Positions 1-7,843 are shown, counted from the stretch's first letter. The stretch is DNA of 37,548 nt from Accumulibacter sp. (GCA_016789495.1 JAEUOJ010000183.1:1-37548), one strand, 5' to 3'. Numbers and translations: made by a program. The notes: generated by a model from the sequence alone, not told the origin.

Positions 1-125
1 TGCTCTTCCCTCCGAAGTGTTTTCTGGGCGTGTGTATGAACGCTCGCGTTATACAGCCGCTCATAAAACACTTCGCTATTTACCAGATTTTCGACGCTTC
101 ATACAGCCCACTGCTTCGTGCTAAC
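1..125 (-). other. second integron cassette, 5' part (cut by window edge)
   Basis: On the minus strand this DNA follows the attC crossover (GTTAGCA at 125 down to 119), so by position it is the start of a second cassette. One minus-strand frame is open from about position 99 to the window edge (readable as ...NSEVFYERLYNASV...), but it has no clear ATG. A competing ATG frame stops after eight codons. The product is unknown and no start can be fixed. Confidence 0.4.
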
Positions 126-259
126 AGCCAACTCGGCCGTCAGCGCAGCCGACTTTCGCGGGCAACATTTGACGTGAGGGGCCGCCGTAGCGGCGAAGCC
201 GCGAAGGGAACCCACAAGCGCAGCTTGTGGGCGGTCCCTCTCGACGGAACTGTTAGAGC
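119..259 (-). other. attC recombination site of cassette 1
   Basis: Read on the minus strand, the site opens with an R'' core GCGCTCTAAC (core ending at 252) and ends with an R' core GTTAGCA (125-119), about 140 bp apart. R'' is the exact 10-base complement of the first bases of the cassette (GTTAGAGCGC, 818-809), which is the pairing expected in the excised circular cassette. Short CCGTC/GACGG complements lie just inside. The central part holds a perfect hairpin (CCCACAAGC/GCTTGTGGG) and a second GC-rich inverted repeat, as in large VCR-like attC sites. The length is at the upper end of the usual range. Confidence 0.8.
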
Positions 260-350
260 GCGAGTGGAAAAACGGCCATGTTGTCATGGGTTTAGATGTG
301 TGCGTCATCAATGGAGTTATACCCTGGCTCGGGATCGTGTGAGGTTGGAC

Positions 351-806
351 TTACAAGAAATTCATAAAATCTCTTAGCTGATAGACGCTATGTTTATTCT
401 CGCTAACAACCTTTAGCCGAACAAACCAGCCAATTTTTGTATATTTTCCATTCTCATGGATGAATAGTTTGTATATATCTGTAAGATATGACTTTAACCT
501 TTTCTTGAGTGGCTTGATTTCGTCATTACTCACGTACAACATGATTTTTCGGAGGGTGTACTCTGACATATCATGGCGTTCCCTCCATGTTTTCTTATAC
601 TCCACCAAGAACCTTCTTCCTTCGAGATGAAGAACAGTTTTTTCGAACCACTCGGAATTATGGTTATATATTTGATCGATTAGAATTGCGTGGCCGTCGC
701 TGTGCTTAAATAATCGGTAGTGGAATTTATGGTGCTCATCCTTTTCTTCTGGTAGAGCCAGCCTCGACAGTTCCGCCTGATCGGAATTGATTTTGATAAA
801 TGACAT
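351..806 (-). CDS. orphan protein encoded by integron gene cassette
   Basis: The product has 151 residues, rich in Lys, His, Tyr and Phe, with no signal peptide or membrane segment. I recognise no family. The ATG lies only three bases after the cassette start motif GTTAGAGCGC, and the stop is about 90 bases before the attC, so the ORF almost fills its cassette. It is visibly AT-rich compared with the flanking genes, which is typical of captured cassettes. It is read away from the integrase, as expected for the first cassette next to attI. Expression would rely on a promoter in the attI/intI region, because there is almost no 5' leader of its own. A toxin, an antitoxin or a phage-defence protein are possible guesses, none supported by a visible motif. 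Confidence 0.75.
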   Translation of the reverse strand: MSFIKINSDQAELSRLALPEEKDEHHKFHYRLFKHSDGHAILIDQIYNHNSEWFEKTVLHLEGRRFLVEYKKTWRERHDMSEYTLRKIMLYVSNDEIKPLKKRLKSYLTDIYKLFIHENGKYTKIGWFVRLKVVSENKHSVYQLRDFMNFL

Positions 807-810
807 AGGC

Positions 811-905
811 GCTCTAACGTTTAGTGAACACCGATTTCGGTGTATATCTCGCCGACGGCAGGCGTCCCGCCAGGTGTATTTTCAGTCCGCGCTCGGTGTA
901 TACTC
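811..905. other. attI-like site and intI/cassette divergent leader
   Basis: On the minus strand GTTAGAGC (818-811), preceded by CTAAAC, marks the attI x cassette junction, as in class 1 attI sites. Between it and the body of the integrase gene there are three direct copies of GGTGTAT (839-845, 873-879 and 895-901). Two of them sit in the longer shared context CGGTGTATA followed by CTC and CGACG. Such direct repeats resemble the accessory integrase-binding repeats of attI, but this role is inferred. I see no obvious LexA box. Confidence 0.5.
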
Positions 906-1979
906 CGACGCCATTGGCGCATCGTACTGATCTTCAATGATTCACTGACCCTGAACACCCCCATCGACCCGACAAACACACCGCCGGCGCTCCCCTCCGC
1001 TCCTGGAAAAAGCCCCTCCGAACCGAGGCTGCTCGACCAGGTGCGCGTGCAGATTCGACTGCGCCATTACAGCAAACGGACTGAATCACAATATGTGCAG
1101 TGGGTCAAGCGGTTTGTGCTGTTCCATGGGAAACGCCACCCGCGCGAGATGGGAGCGCCGGAGCTCGAAGCGTTTCTGAGCCATCTGGCGGTCGAAAGAC
1201 ATGTGGCGTCGGCCACCCGGAACCAGACCCTGTCGGCGCTGCTCTTTCTTTACCGTCAGGTATTCGGCATCGAGTTGCCCTGGCTCGACGAGAGGGTGCG
1301 AGCCAAACGCCCACAACGCTTGCCGGTCGTCCTCACTCGCGGCGAAGTCCAGCGCGTGCTGGAGCGAATGGATGGGGTCTACGGCCTGCTCGCGCGTCTG
1401 CTATACGGTACCGGAATGCGCTTGATGGAAGTGATTCGCCTGCGGGTGAAGGACGTCGATTTTGCTCAGGGTGAAATCCTCATCCGTGACGGCAAGGGCG
1501 CCAAGGATCGGGTGACGATGCTGCCCGAGGGAGTAAGCGCTGATCTGCGCGAACACCTGCAACGGCGGAAACTCGTCTTCGAGGATGATCTGCGGGCCGG
1601 CAAGGCGAGCGTCTATCTACCGGACGCGCTGGAACGAAAGTACCCGGCGGCAAGCACTTCCTGGCCCTGGCAGTATGTTTTCGTTGCGGGAAGTTACTCG
1701 GTCGATCCGCGCAGCGGCTTGGAGAGGCGCCATCACCTGGACGAAAAGCTGCTGCAGCGCGCGATGAAGAAAGCGGTCGTCGCGTCCGGCATCGACAAGC
1801 CGGCCACCCCGCACACGCTGCGCCATTCCTTTGCCACCCATTTGCTCGATAGCGGCTACGACATCCGCACGGTGCAGGAACTGCTCGGCCATGCCGACGT
1901 GAACACGACGATGATCTACACGCATGTGCTCCAGCGCGGTGGGCGGGGCGTGCGCAGCCCGCTCGATTCGCTGCGCTGA
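840..1979 (+). CDS. intI: integron integrase (IntI, tyrosine recombinase)
   Basis: Site-specific tyrosine recombinase that inserts and excises gene cassettes at attI and attC. The SAM-like core-binding domain runs from about residue 63 to 150 and the catalytic domain to the end. The active-site set is complete: R194 (GTGMRLME), K219, H325-x-x-R328 (HTLRH), H351 (LLGHADV) and nucleophile Y360 (MIYTHV). The IntI-specific insertion is present around residues 262-300 (ALERKYPAA...WPWQYVF...HHL), which separates it from XerC/D. The GTG start at 840 gives about 60 residues before the usual family start, and there is no better in-frame ATG, GTG or TTG before residue 68, so the true start is uncertain and may be non-canonical. 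Orientation away from the cassettes is the standard integron arrangement. The enzyme looks intact. Confidence 0.93.
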   Translation: MYISPTAGVPPGVFSVRARCILRRHWRIVLIFNDSLTLNTPIDPTNTPPALPSAPGKSPSEPRLLDQVRVQIRLRHYSKRTESQYVQWVKRFVLFHGKRHPREMGAPELEAFLSHLAVERHVASATRNQTLSALLFLYRQVFGIELPWLDERVRAKRPQRLPVVLTRGEVQRVLERMDGVYGLLARLLYGTGMRLMEVIRLRVKDVDFAQGEILIRDGKGAKDRVTMLPEGVSADLREHLQRRKLVFEDDLRAGKASVYLPDALERKYPAASTSWPWQYVFVAGSYSVDPRSGLERRHHLDEKLLQRAMKKAVVASGIDKPATPHTLRHSFATHLLDSGYDIRTVQELLGHADVNTTMIYTHVLQRGGRGVRSPLDSLR

Positions 1980-2228
1980 CGCGGCTTTCCGGCCGGATGC
2001 GGCGCGCGTTGAATGTGCTTGCCGCTCGCCTGGAACGTCGGCGCGTGAACCCGCGCCAGGCGCGTGGCATCGGCGGCCAGACCGGTTCCGGGCCAACCGG
2101 CGCGGAGTGGAATCGCGTGGCGCACGCAGCCGAGCGAAATCCGGAGCCTCCATCGGCAGCGCGTGGATTCCGCCGGTTGGCCGGCGAGATCGCTACCGCG
2201 GGTACGTCGGAACGGGCCGCGGCCGCGC
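1980..2228. other. no recognisable gene between intI and relic region
   Basis: High-GC sequence with long overlapping frames on both strands, none showing a recognisable motif. Probably decayed DNA or spacer. Confidence 0.4.
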
Positions 2229-2524
2229 TCATTGGTGGTCTCCGCCGGGCGTGTCGGCGGGCTGCTCCAGCGCCAGACGAAGATCGATCGTCCCGTGTTC
2301 GGCGTCACTGGTCAGCGTGCAGCCGAGGCGACGGGCGAGGCGCTGCATGCGCAGCTTGCCGTCGAGCGTTTCGCCGCGCAACTCGGCGATGCCGCGGCTG
2401 CGGCAGTAGCTGACCAGTCGTTCGAACAACAGCCGGCCGAGCCCTGGCCCTGGAGCGCGGAAACGACGACGATGGCGGAATCGCCGCTGGAATCGGCAAC
2501 AGCGCGCACCAGCTTTGCGAACCG
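2229..2524 (-). pseudogene. GNAT acetyltransferase remnant (C-terminal part, frameshifted)
   Basis: Minus-strand reading gives RFAKLVRAVAD...SGDSAIVVV, then QGQG, and after a shift of frame LGRLLFERLVSYCRSRGI...GETLDGKLRMQRLARRLGC. Joined, this matches the end of a GNAT domain: acetyl-CoA-binding Q/RxxGxG/A motif QGQGLG, then the helix and strand with NxxMxxLARRLGF-like text. It is like the domain at the end of protein acetyltransferases of the acyl-CoA synthetase family. One base is missing around 2445 in the QGQG-L segment, and the N-terminal half is absent because an AraC remnant on the other strand takes its place. A sequencing error could explain the frameshift, but not the missing half. 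Confidence 0.6.
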
Positions 2525-2545
2525 CACAACGCCGGCCTGGGCACG

Positions 2546-2746
2546 GGTTTTTCCCGTTATCCGCGCGAATGGCGGGTCGGCTCGGCGCGCGCGAGGCTGG
2601 TCGCCGAGCCTTCCGCCTCGGTGCTGTCGGTCGGCATCAACGTCGGCTTGGCCGCGCAGTCGAATTTCCACGAGGCCTGCCGCGAAATCGAGGGCATCAC
2701 GCCGGGTCAGTTCCGCAAGCTCGATGCGCATAAAAGGGACGCCTGA
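2546..2746 (+). pseudogene. AraC-family regulator remnant (C-terminal HTH)
   Basis: A frame with no start codon of its own reads GFSRYPREWRVGSARARLVAEPSAS, then VLSVGINVGLAAQSNFHEACREIEGITPGQFRKLD, ending at TGA 2744-2746. This is the second helix-turn-helix of an AraC/XylS regulator (pattern ..VAxxxGFxSQSNFxRxFRxxxGxTPxxfR). The first HTH and the sensor domain are missing upstream, where the sequence instead belongs to the opposing GNAT remnant. It is therefore a truncated relic. The downstream palindromes may be leftover or still used operators. Confidence 0.6.
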
Positions 2747-2762
2747 TCGGCACGATTCTCAG

Positions 2763-2790
2763 CGGAATGATCATTCCGGAATCGATTTCC
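2763..2790. promoter_or_regulatory. palindromic operator-like pair
   Basis: CGGAATGATCATTCCG (2763-2778) is a perfect 16-bp palindrome. It is followed directly by GGAATCGATTTCC (2778-2790), a near-palindrome sharing the GGAA...TTCC ends. They lie about 80 bases before the ATG at 2871, so they fit an operator for a dimeric repressor of the membrane protein/SDR operon. The regulator is unknown; the perfect symmetry is TetR-like in style. Confidence 0.4.
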
Positions 2791-2870
2791 GCTCCTGTTC
2801 GATCAAAACGGAGGCGCTGACCCGGTTTCCCCGCTGCAATGGCGCTCATCCCCAGCCCACGGAGACCGCC

Positions 2871-3215
2871 ATGACCGATCCACTCCCCCTGCTCTTCGCC
2901 TGCCTGCTCAGCACGCTGAGCAGCCTCACCATCCTGCGCGTCCTCAGCCGACCGCTCGCCGGCCTGCTCGAACGCCTGTGCCCGGACAAGGAATCCGCCG
3001 CCTTCTGGCGAAGCTACGCGCAACTCATGCTCGCCCTGGCACCGCTGTTGTGCGTACTGCTCCTCGACCTGTTCGTTCATGGCGGCGACCTGGTAACCAG
3101 GTTGCGCTACGGGCTGATCGCCAGTCTGGGCGGTCTGCTCGTCGGCCTGTGGATCGTCGGCAGACGCCTCGGCCAGTTCATCGCCACGGCCGAAATCCGG
3201 CGGAGTGCGCCATGA
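2871..3215 (+). CDS. small integral membrane protein, first gene of SDR operon
   Basis: A 114-residue protein with three hydrophobic stretches: about residues 3-22, 48-66 and 80-98. The last is followed by a basic tail ending in ATAEIRRSAP. No catalytic motif is visible and I do not recognise a named family. ATG 2871 is preceded by GGAGA at a suitable distance (cacGGAGAccgccATG). Longer upstream readings in this frame pass through the decayed AraC region and are not credible. Its stop overlaps the start of the SDR gene (ATGA), so the two are translationally coupled. A membrane anchor or partner for the SDR/DUF2269/DUF4166 set is possible but not shown. Confidence 0.75.
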   Translation: MTDPLPLLFACLLSTLSSLTILRVLSRPLAGLLERLCPDKESAAFWRSYAQLMLALAPLLCVLLLDLFVHGGDLVTRLRYGLIASLGGLLVGLWIVGRRLGQFIATAEIRRSAP

Positions 3216-4084
3216 ACATCCTGCTTACCGGAGCCACCGGCTTCATCGGCGGCAATGTTGCGACCGCGCTGACGCAGTCCGGCCACCGTGTCGTCCCCGC
3301 CTCGCGACGCACCGGCCTCGACTTCCTGCGCATGACCGCCGTGGCCGACTGGTTACCGCATCTGCACGGCATCAAGGCCGTGATCAATTGCGTCGGCATC
3401 ATCGGCGAAACCCGACAGCAGCGCTTCGCGGCACTGCACCGCGATGCGCCGATCGCGCTCTTCCAGGCCTGCGCCAAGGCCAATGTCCGGCGCGTCATCC
3501 AGATTTCCGCGCTGGGCGCGGACGATAGCGCCTTTTCCGCCTATCACCTGAGCAAGCGTGCCGCCGACCAGGCATTGCGCGCGCTCGATCTGGATTGGTG
3601 CGTGCTGCGCCCCTCGCTGACCTACGGCCGGGGCGGCACGAGCAACGACTTGTTTCTGCGCCTCGCCCGACTGCCTGTTTTGCCCCTCATCGGCGACGGC
3701 CAACAGACCGTGCAGCCCGTTCATATCGCCGACGTCGTGGTCACCGTGCTGCGCGGCCTGCAGACAAAGGTTGTACGGCAAAGCCTCGACATCGTCGGCA
3801 ACGAGTCGTTGAGCTTTGCCGACTGGCTGAGCCGCATGCGCGCCGCGCAAGGGCTGCCCCCCGCCCGTCGTCTGCACGTCCCGCCCCGCCTGGCGCAGGC
3901 CGCCTTTCAGATGCTGCGGCACGTTCATCCGCTCTTCCAGCCGGACAACCTGCGCATGCTGCTCGCCGGCTACCACGCCGATTCGGCGGCCATCACCGCT
4001 TTTCTCGGTCGCCCGCCGCTGCCTTTCTCCCCCTCACTCTTCTTCGCCGACGCCCGGGAGGCTTGCTCATGGACTACCTGCTGA
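3212..4084 (+). CDS. NAD(P)-dependent SDR/epimerase-like protein
   Basis: A 290-residue extended/atypical short-chain dehydrogenase. The Rossmann motif TGATGFIG is at residues 6-13 (NILLTGATGFIGG), and the YxxxK catalytic pair is seen in YHLSKRAA. A typical LRPSLTYGRGG substrate-side loop follows. It resembles NDUFA9/YbjT-like atypical epimerases that bind NAD(P) and act on sugar nucleotides, quinone-related or other small substrates. The substrate cannot be read from the sequence. ATG 3212 overlaps the upstream stop, and its own 3' end overlaps the next gene by 16 bases. SDR, DUF2269 and DUF4166 proteins are often neighbours or fused in proteobacteria, so a shared pathway is likely. Confidence 0.9.
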   Translation: MNILLTGATGFIGGNVATALTQSGHRVVPASRRTGLDFLRMTAVADWLPHLHGIKAVINCVGIIGETRQQRFAALHRDAPIALFQACAKANVRRVIQISALGADDSAFSAYHLSKRAADQALRALDLDWCVLRPSLTYGRGGTSNDLFLRLARLPVLPLIGDGQQTVQPVHIADVVVTVLRGLQTKVVRQSLDIVGNESLSFADWLSRMRAAQGLPPARRLHVPPRLAQAAFQMLRHVHPLFQPDNLRMLLAGYHADSAAITAFLGRPPLPFSPSLFFADAREACSWTTC

Positions 4085-4548
4085 TCAAGACCCTGCACAT
4101 CCTCAGCATGGTGCTATTGTTCGGCACCGGCCTGGGCAGTGCCTTTTATAAATGGATGGCCGACCGCAACGGCCAGATTGGCCACATCGCCGCGACCAAC
4201 CGCCACGTCGTGCTCGCCGACTGGTGGTTCACGACGCCCACCGTCATCTTCCAACCGCTCAGCGGCCTGTGGATGATCCATCGACTCGGCTTGCCGCTGA
4301 ATACGCCCTGGGTCGCGGTCAGCCTCGGCCTTTACCTGCTCGCCGGCGCCTGCTGGCTGCCCGTGGTCTACTTGCAGATCCGCATGCGCGACCTCGCCAG
4401 CCAGGCCTTGGCCTGCCAGGGCGAACTGCCGCCCGTCTATTGGCGCCTGGCTCGCGCCTGGTTCTGGCTGGGCGTGCCGGCGTTCTGCGCCATGCTGCTG
4501 GTTGTCACACTGATGGTTTTCAAGCACATTCCCGGAGCACTCCAATGA
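4069..4548 (+). CDS. DUF2269 family integral membrane protein
   Basis: A 159-residue protein with about four membrane helices: near residues 5-25, 45-65, 80-105 and 128-152. It has the family opening DYLLIKTLHILSMVLLFGTGLGSAFY. A conserved H in LKTLHILS and the W/H pair in HVVLADWWF are visible. The function of the family is unknown. The start lies inside the end of the SDR gene, preceded by GGGAGG (4055-4060), a good ribosome-binding site with the ATG at 4069. Its stop overlaps the DUF4166 start (ATGA). The tight four-gene packing implies co-translation and a common role at the cytoplasmic membrane. Confidence 0.88.
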   Translation: MDYLLIKTLHILSMVLLFGTGLGSAFYKWMADRNGQIGHIAATNRHVVLADWWFTTPTVIFQPLSGLWMIHRLGLPLNTPWVAVSLGLYLLAGACWLPVVYLQIRMRDLASQALACQGELPPVYWRLARAWFWLGVPAFCAMLLVVTLMVFKHIPGALQ

Positions 4549-5126
4549 ACAGCCCGATGCAGACCGCCCTCGGCGACGATTTCGCAAAACTGCCGCCCGC
4601 GCTGCGTGCCCACTATCTGCCCGGCGCGACACGCGACAGCGGTTGGCTGGATATCATCTTTCCCACCTGGATGCGTCCCTGGTTGCGCCTGCTGCACCGC
4701 TTCGGCGCGCTGGTGCCGCGTGCCGGCCAAGGCGTCGCCACCGTCGTCGACAAGCGCGTGATCGGCGAGCACCAATACTGGCAGCGCCGCATCCGCTTCG
4801 CCGATGGCGAAACGGTATGCTTCGACAGTATTTGGGAGTCAGCCGAAAGCGGCACCGTGATCGAATACGTCAATCCGATCCTTGGCCTGCAAATGCGACC
4901 GAATGTGGTTGGCGATCGCCTGCACTATCAGGGAGTCCGCTTTGTCGCCCGGGTGTGGCGTTGGCGCTTGCCCATCCCGGAATGGCTGGTCCTCGGCCAT
5001 ACCACCATCGTTGAGCAGGCACTGGATGACAGGCGTTTCGCCATGGATTTCCGGCTGACCCACCCGCTGTTCGGCGAGGTTTTTCGTTACCGCGGCGAAT
5101 TCGAAGCGCGGCCCCGGCCGGATTGA
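4545..5126 (+). CDS. DUF4166 domain-containing protein
   Basis: A 193-residue soluble protein with the features of DUF4166: an early LPPALRAHY segment, a central Q-Y-W-x-R-R-x-RF stretch with G-x-x-V-x-F-DS, and a late FRLTHPLFGEVFRYRGEF motif. In other genomes this domain is found fused to, or next to, SDR proteins like the one two genes upstream. The biochemical role is unknown; a ligand-binding or steering role for the SDR is a guess. It is the last gene of the operon; about 590 bases without a gene follow. Start ATG 4545 overlaps the DUF2269 stop. Confidence 0.85.
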   Translation: MNSPMQTALGDDFAKLPPALRAHYLPGATRDSGWLDIIFPTWMRPWLRLLHRFGALVPRAGQGVATVVDKRVIGEHQYWQRRIRFADGETVCFDSIWESAESGTVIEYVNPILGLQMRPNVVGDRLHYQGVRFVARVWRWRLPIPEWLVLGHTTIVEQALDDRRFAMDFRLTHPLFGEVFRYRGEFEARPRPD

Positions 5127-5712
5127 TCTCCTGCGTTACGCTTGACCGCGAAAATCGGAGGTCATGAAGTCGGCGGCTCTCGGGCTGGAAGTCGCGGGTC
5201 GTGGCTGGATCGGCGCCGCAACCGGTAAAGCCGGTACAGGAACGACCCCCGCCGGCCAGGGAGCGGCCAGATGGTCCGACCCTCCGCCAGCGCCATGCGT
5301 CGCACGGCCATCGACTTGGTTCGGTGACTGAATCTATCCAGAGGAAGCGATGACGCTTTGCCCACGTTCATGGAACGAAGATGCCATTTCCAGACTGCTT
5401 GAGCAAACCCATGGCCGACAGGAAATCATCCGGGTCAAGAACAGCCAGCCTGACGCGGCAGCTTGCCACCGACGATAGTGGCGGGGTAGCGGCGACCCAG
5501 CCGCCGGCAGGAATAGCGTAGATCACTGTTTTTTTAGGCGTTACAGACAGGATGAACGGCCCGCCCGGGAAGGTCGCTGAAGCGGCAGCGGCTGTTGTCG
5601 ACCGTGATCCCGGTTTTCGCCCAGCCGCCAGCGGCCCATTAGGCGCCAATCGGCGCCGTGGGACGCAGGGCGAACATCGCGATCGGCTGGCGCAATCTTC
5701 GGCACGCCCATT
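5127..5712. other. long intergenic stretch, no supported gene
   Basis: Frames of up to 93 codons exist on the minus strand but show no recognisable motif, no good ribosome-binding site and no conserved-looking composition. The one structure I can see is a GGCGCC-AATC-GGCGCC hairpin at 5642-5657, about 55 bases past the end of the leftward hvf operon. It may act as a weak transcription end or 3' stabiliser, although no T-run follows it. Confidence 0.4.
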
Positions 5713-6255
5713 TCAGGCGGGCAGATGCCGAGCGCTGCGCTGGTCGTGACCGGGATGATGTTCGTCGGTCGTGGCCAGGCATGAGCGCAGCCAGGCGTCA
5801 AGACTCAATTTTCCCGGGCCGAGCAGCATCAGCGGCGCCAGCATGCCGAGGAAAATCACCGGCAGTTTGAAGTTGCCCTGGCCGCGGTCGGTCAGTACGT
5901 AGCCTTGGGCGAGTTCGCTCAAGGTCGACCACGACTCGGGCCAGTGAACGCTGGCAATGGCGACGATGGTCAGAACGGACAGGGAGGCGGCGAAGAAGCG
6001 CGTACCCAGGCCAATCACCAGTGCGACGGCGCCGAGCAGTTCGAACCAGGTGGCGATCTGCCAACTCATGTCGACGGGCACGATGTTGAACGGAAAAGGG
6101 AAGCGGTCGGCAACCTCGGCGAACCAGTTCACCCCGTGGAATTTTTCCAGCCCGGACTCGAAGAAGTCCCAGCCGAGCAGCAGGCGCAGGCTCAAAAGGC
6201 CCAGCCAGAGTCCGGCGGCGTCGAACCAGCCGAGTCCATTGTTGATCACTTTCAT
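5713..6255 (-). CDS. hvfX: DoxX-like membrane protein of bufferin operon (HvfX type)
   Basis: A 180-residue protein of the DoxX superfamily with four hydrophobic segments: about residues 13-30, 65-85, 88-105 and 130-150. It has the family text RLLLGWDFFESGLEKFHG and a WQIATWFELLGAVALVIGLGTR helix pair. The C-terminal tail is polar and has several His residues (TDEHHPGHDQRSARH). DoxX-like proteins accompany many MNIO/bufferin operons (HvfX in Haemophilus naming), where a role in maturation or metal handling at the membrane is proposed. Its start overlaps the end of hvfC (ATGA), so it is the last gene of the leftward operon. Naming rests on context plus the fold. Confidence 0.85.
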   Translation of the reverse strand: MKVINNGLGWFDAAGLWLGLLSLRLLLGWDFFESGLEKFHGVNWFAEVADRFPFPFNIVPVDMSWQIATWFELLGAVALVIGLGTRFFAASLSVLTIVAIASVHWPESWSTLSELAQGYVLTDRGQGNFKLPVIFLGMLAPLMLLGPGKLSLDAWLRSCLATTDEHHPGHDQRSARHLPA

Positions 6256-6986
6256 GTTTGTACTCCCAGGATGGCGCCTTGCCGGCGCAGGTCGTCGAGG
6301 ATGGCGCCGCCATGATGGCGTACCGCCACGGCTGACTCTGGCGGCAATTCGCCGGCCAGACGTTCGATCGCGTCGGCGCCGCGGTATTCATGCGTCGCGA
6401 GGAGTTCGACCAGCCGCGCCGTCAGGCCATTGACCTCGGCGAAACGCACGTGGTCGGTCGCATCACGGAAGACCAGCAGCCGGGTCGGTTTCGGCCGGCG
6501 CGGCCGATGGTCGAGGCCGATGCGCTGCACCGGCCAGTCGTAAGCGAGATTCATCAGCGTCGGATTGACCAGTGGCCCGCCGCGCATCAGGTCGCCGCCC
6601 GGGTCGTGCGGCGGAAAAGTCCGGCCACAGGTGTCTACCGCCAGTTCCACCCATTCATAGTGGGCGAACTGGCGGAACCAGGCCGGCAGCGGCTGTCTGC
6701 ATCCGCCGAGGTAACTCAGGAACTCCTGCGGAATCTCGCGGAAGATCGGCGTCGCGCTGCGCCAGTCGCGGAAGAAGGCGCGATTGAGCCGTCGCCAGCG
6801 CGCCTCGCCGAGTAGTTGGCGACAGACCGGAACGCAGGCGTCGAGAAAGCCGGTGATGTTGTTGAACAGCAACTCCTCGTACACCGCCATGCGGCGAGCG
6901 GGCACGCCGGCCGGGCGCGCGGCGCGCGGGTCGCGACAGCGGCGGCCAAAGGCCCGCTGGAACTCTTGGAAAGTGGGCGCGTTCAT
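6252..6986 (-). CDS. hvfC: HvfC/BufC-type RiPP maturation partner (DUF2063)
   Basis: A 244-residue protein. The DUF2063 N-terminal domain is readable: FQEFQRAFGRRCRDP, then RRMAVYEELLFNNITGFLDACVPVCRQLLG, RAFFRDW..TPIFREIPQEFLSYL and FAHYEWVELAVD. The C-terminal half, with NPTLMNLAYDWPVQRI, resembles a small wHTH-like recognition domain. In characterised systems this protein forms a complex with the MNIO enzyme and helps bind the precursor leader. It overlaps both neighbours by four bases (hvfB stop at 6983, hvfX start at 6255), so the three maturation genes are translationally coupled. It shows no sign of decay. Confidence 0.9.
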   Translation of the reverse strand: MNAPTFQEFQRAFGRRCRDPRAARPAGVPARRMAVYEELLFNNITGFLDACVPVCRQLLGEARWRRLNRAFFRDWRSATPIFREIPQEFLSYLGGCRQPLPAWFRQFAHYEWVELAVDTCGRTFPPHDPGGDLMRGGPLVNPTLMNLAYDWPVQRIGLDHRPRRPKPTRLLVFRDATDHVRFAEVNGLTARLVELLATHEYRGADAIERLAGELPPESAVAVRHHGGAILDDLRRQGAILGVQT

Positions 6987-7825
6987 GCGGCCCGCCGCTG
7001 TTTGCGAAATGGCGACTGGATCCGTTCGATGACCTCGACTTCCGTCACCAGCGCCGCCAGATCGGGGATGTTGAAGTCGCGTTCCAGACAGGTCGGCACC
7101 GGGCCGCAGCGGTCGTAGGCCGCTTCGAGCAGCGCCCAGACTGGATCGATCACCTCGGCGCCGTGAGTGTCGATCAATAGGCCGTCGGGCTCGGTGTAAT
7201 GACCGGCGACATGGATGTAGCAGGTGCGTTCCAGCGGCAGCGCGTGCATGAATTCCAGCGCATCGAAGCCGAAATTGCGGCTGTTGACGTAGATGTTGTT
7301 CACGTCCAGATGCAGCAGGCAGTCGGCCTCCGCGATCACCGCGTTGATGAAGCCCGCCTCGCTCAACTCGGCGCCGGGCGGCGCGACATAATAGGAGGCG
7401 TTCTCCAGACCGATGCGCATGCCGAGGATGTCCTGCGCACGGCGGATGCGTTCGGCCGTCCAGCGCACCGCCTCCTCGGTGCAGGGGATCGGCAGCAGAT
7501 CGTAAAGATGGCCGTCATCCGAGCACCACGAGAGGTGTTCGGTGTACAGCGTCATGCCGTGTTCGGCCATAAAGGTCTTGATGTTCTGCAGCAGATTTTC
7601 GTCAAGCGACGAAGGGCCACCCAGCGATAGCGACAGCCCGTGACAGACAAAGGGATAGCGCTCGGTATAACGGCGCAATTGCTTGGCCGAGCGGCCACCG
7701 AGGCCGGCCCAGTTTTCCGGTGCTAGTTCGAAGAAGTCGATGGCATCGGGTACGCCCTCGTCGAGGGCGGAGATCAGTTCGCGCCGAAAGCCGAGACCGG
7801 CGCCTAATGGAAATCCTGGGATCAT
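6983..7825 (-). CDS. hvfB: MNIO family (DUF692) maturase, HvfB/BufB type
   Basis: A 280-residue multinuclear non-heme iron-dependent oxidative enzyme with a TIM-barrel fold. Family segments occur in order: FELAPENW (32-39), CHGLSLSLGG (61-70), YTEHLSW (94-100), GLENASYY (139-146), LDVNNIYVNS (173-182), HVAGH (205-209), DTHG (219-222) and ERDFNIP (248-254). The His, Asp, Glu and Asn residues in these provide the iron ligands. Members of the bufferin branch convert Cys residues of Cys-Gly motifs in a secreted precursor to oxazolone/thioamide or thiooxazole groups that bind copper. The precursor gene lies just upstream behind a hairpin, and hvfC overlaps downstream. The ATG at 7825 has GGAG at a good distance (cttccGGAGtgaacgcATG). 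Confidence 0.93.
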   Translation of the reverse strand: MIPGFPLGAGLGFRRELISALDEGVPDAIDFFELAPENWAGLGGRSAKQLRRYTERYPFVCHGLSLSLGGPSSLDENLLQNIKTFMAEHGMTLYTEHLSWCSDDGHLYDLLPIPCTEEAVRWTAERIRRAQDILGMRIGLENASYYVAPPGAELSEAGFINAVIAEADCLLHLDVNNIYVNSRNFGFDALEFMHALPLERTCYIHVAGHYTEPDGLLIDTHGAEVIDPVWALLEAAYDRCGPVPTCLERDFNIPDLAALVTEVEVIERIQSPFRKQRRAA

Positions 7826-7843
7826 GCGTTCACTCCGGAAGAA

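Noticed and set aside
30..377. 115-codon plus-strand ORF over the left end
   Set aside because: It runs antisense through the attC palindromes and the end of the cassette gene; the reading is explained by the attC structure.
1997..2413. plus-strand ORF after the integrase
   Set aside because: Arg/Ala-rich high-GC shadow text with no motif, and it opposes the GNAT remnant.
5368..5649. 93-codon minus-strand ORF downstream of hvfX
   Set aside because: No ribosome site, no motif, and it contains nothing resembling a domain.
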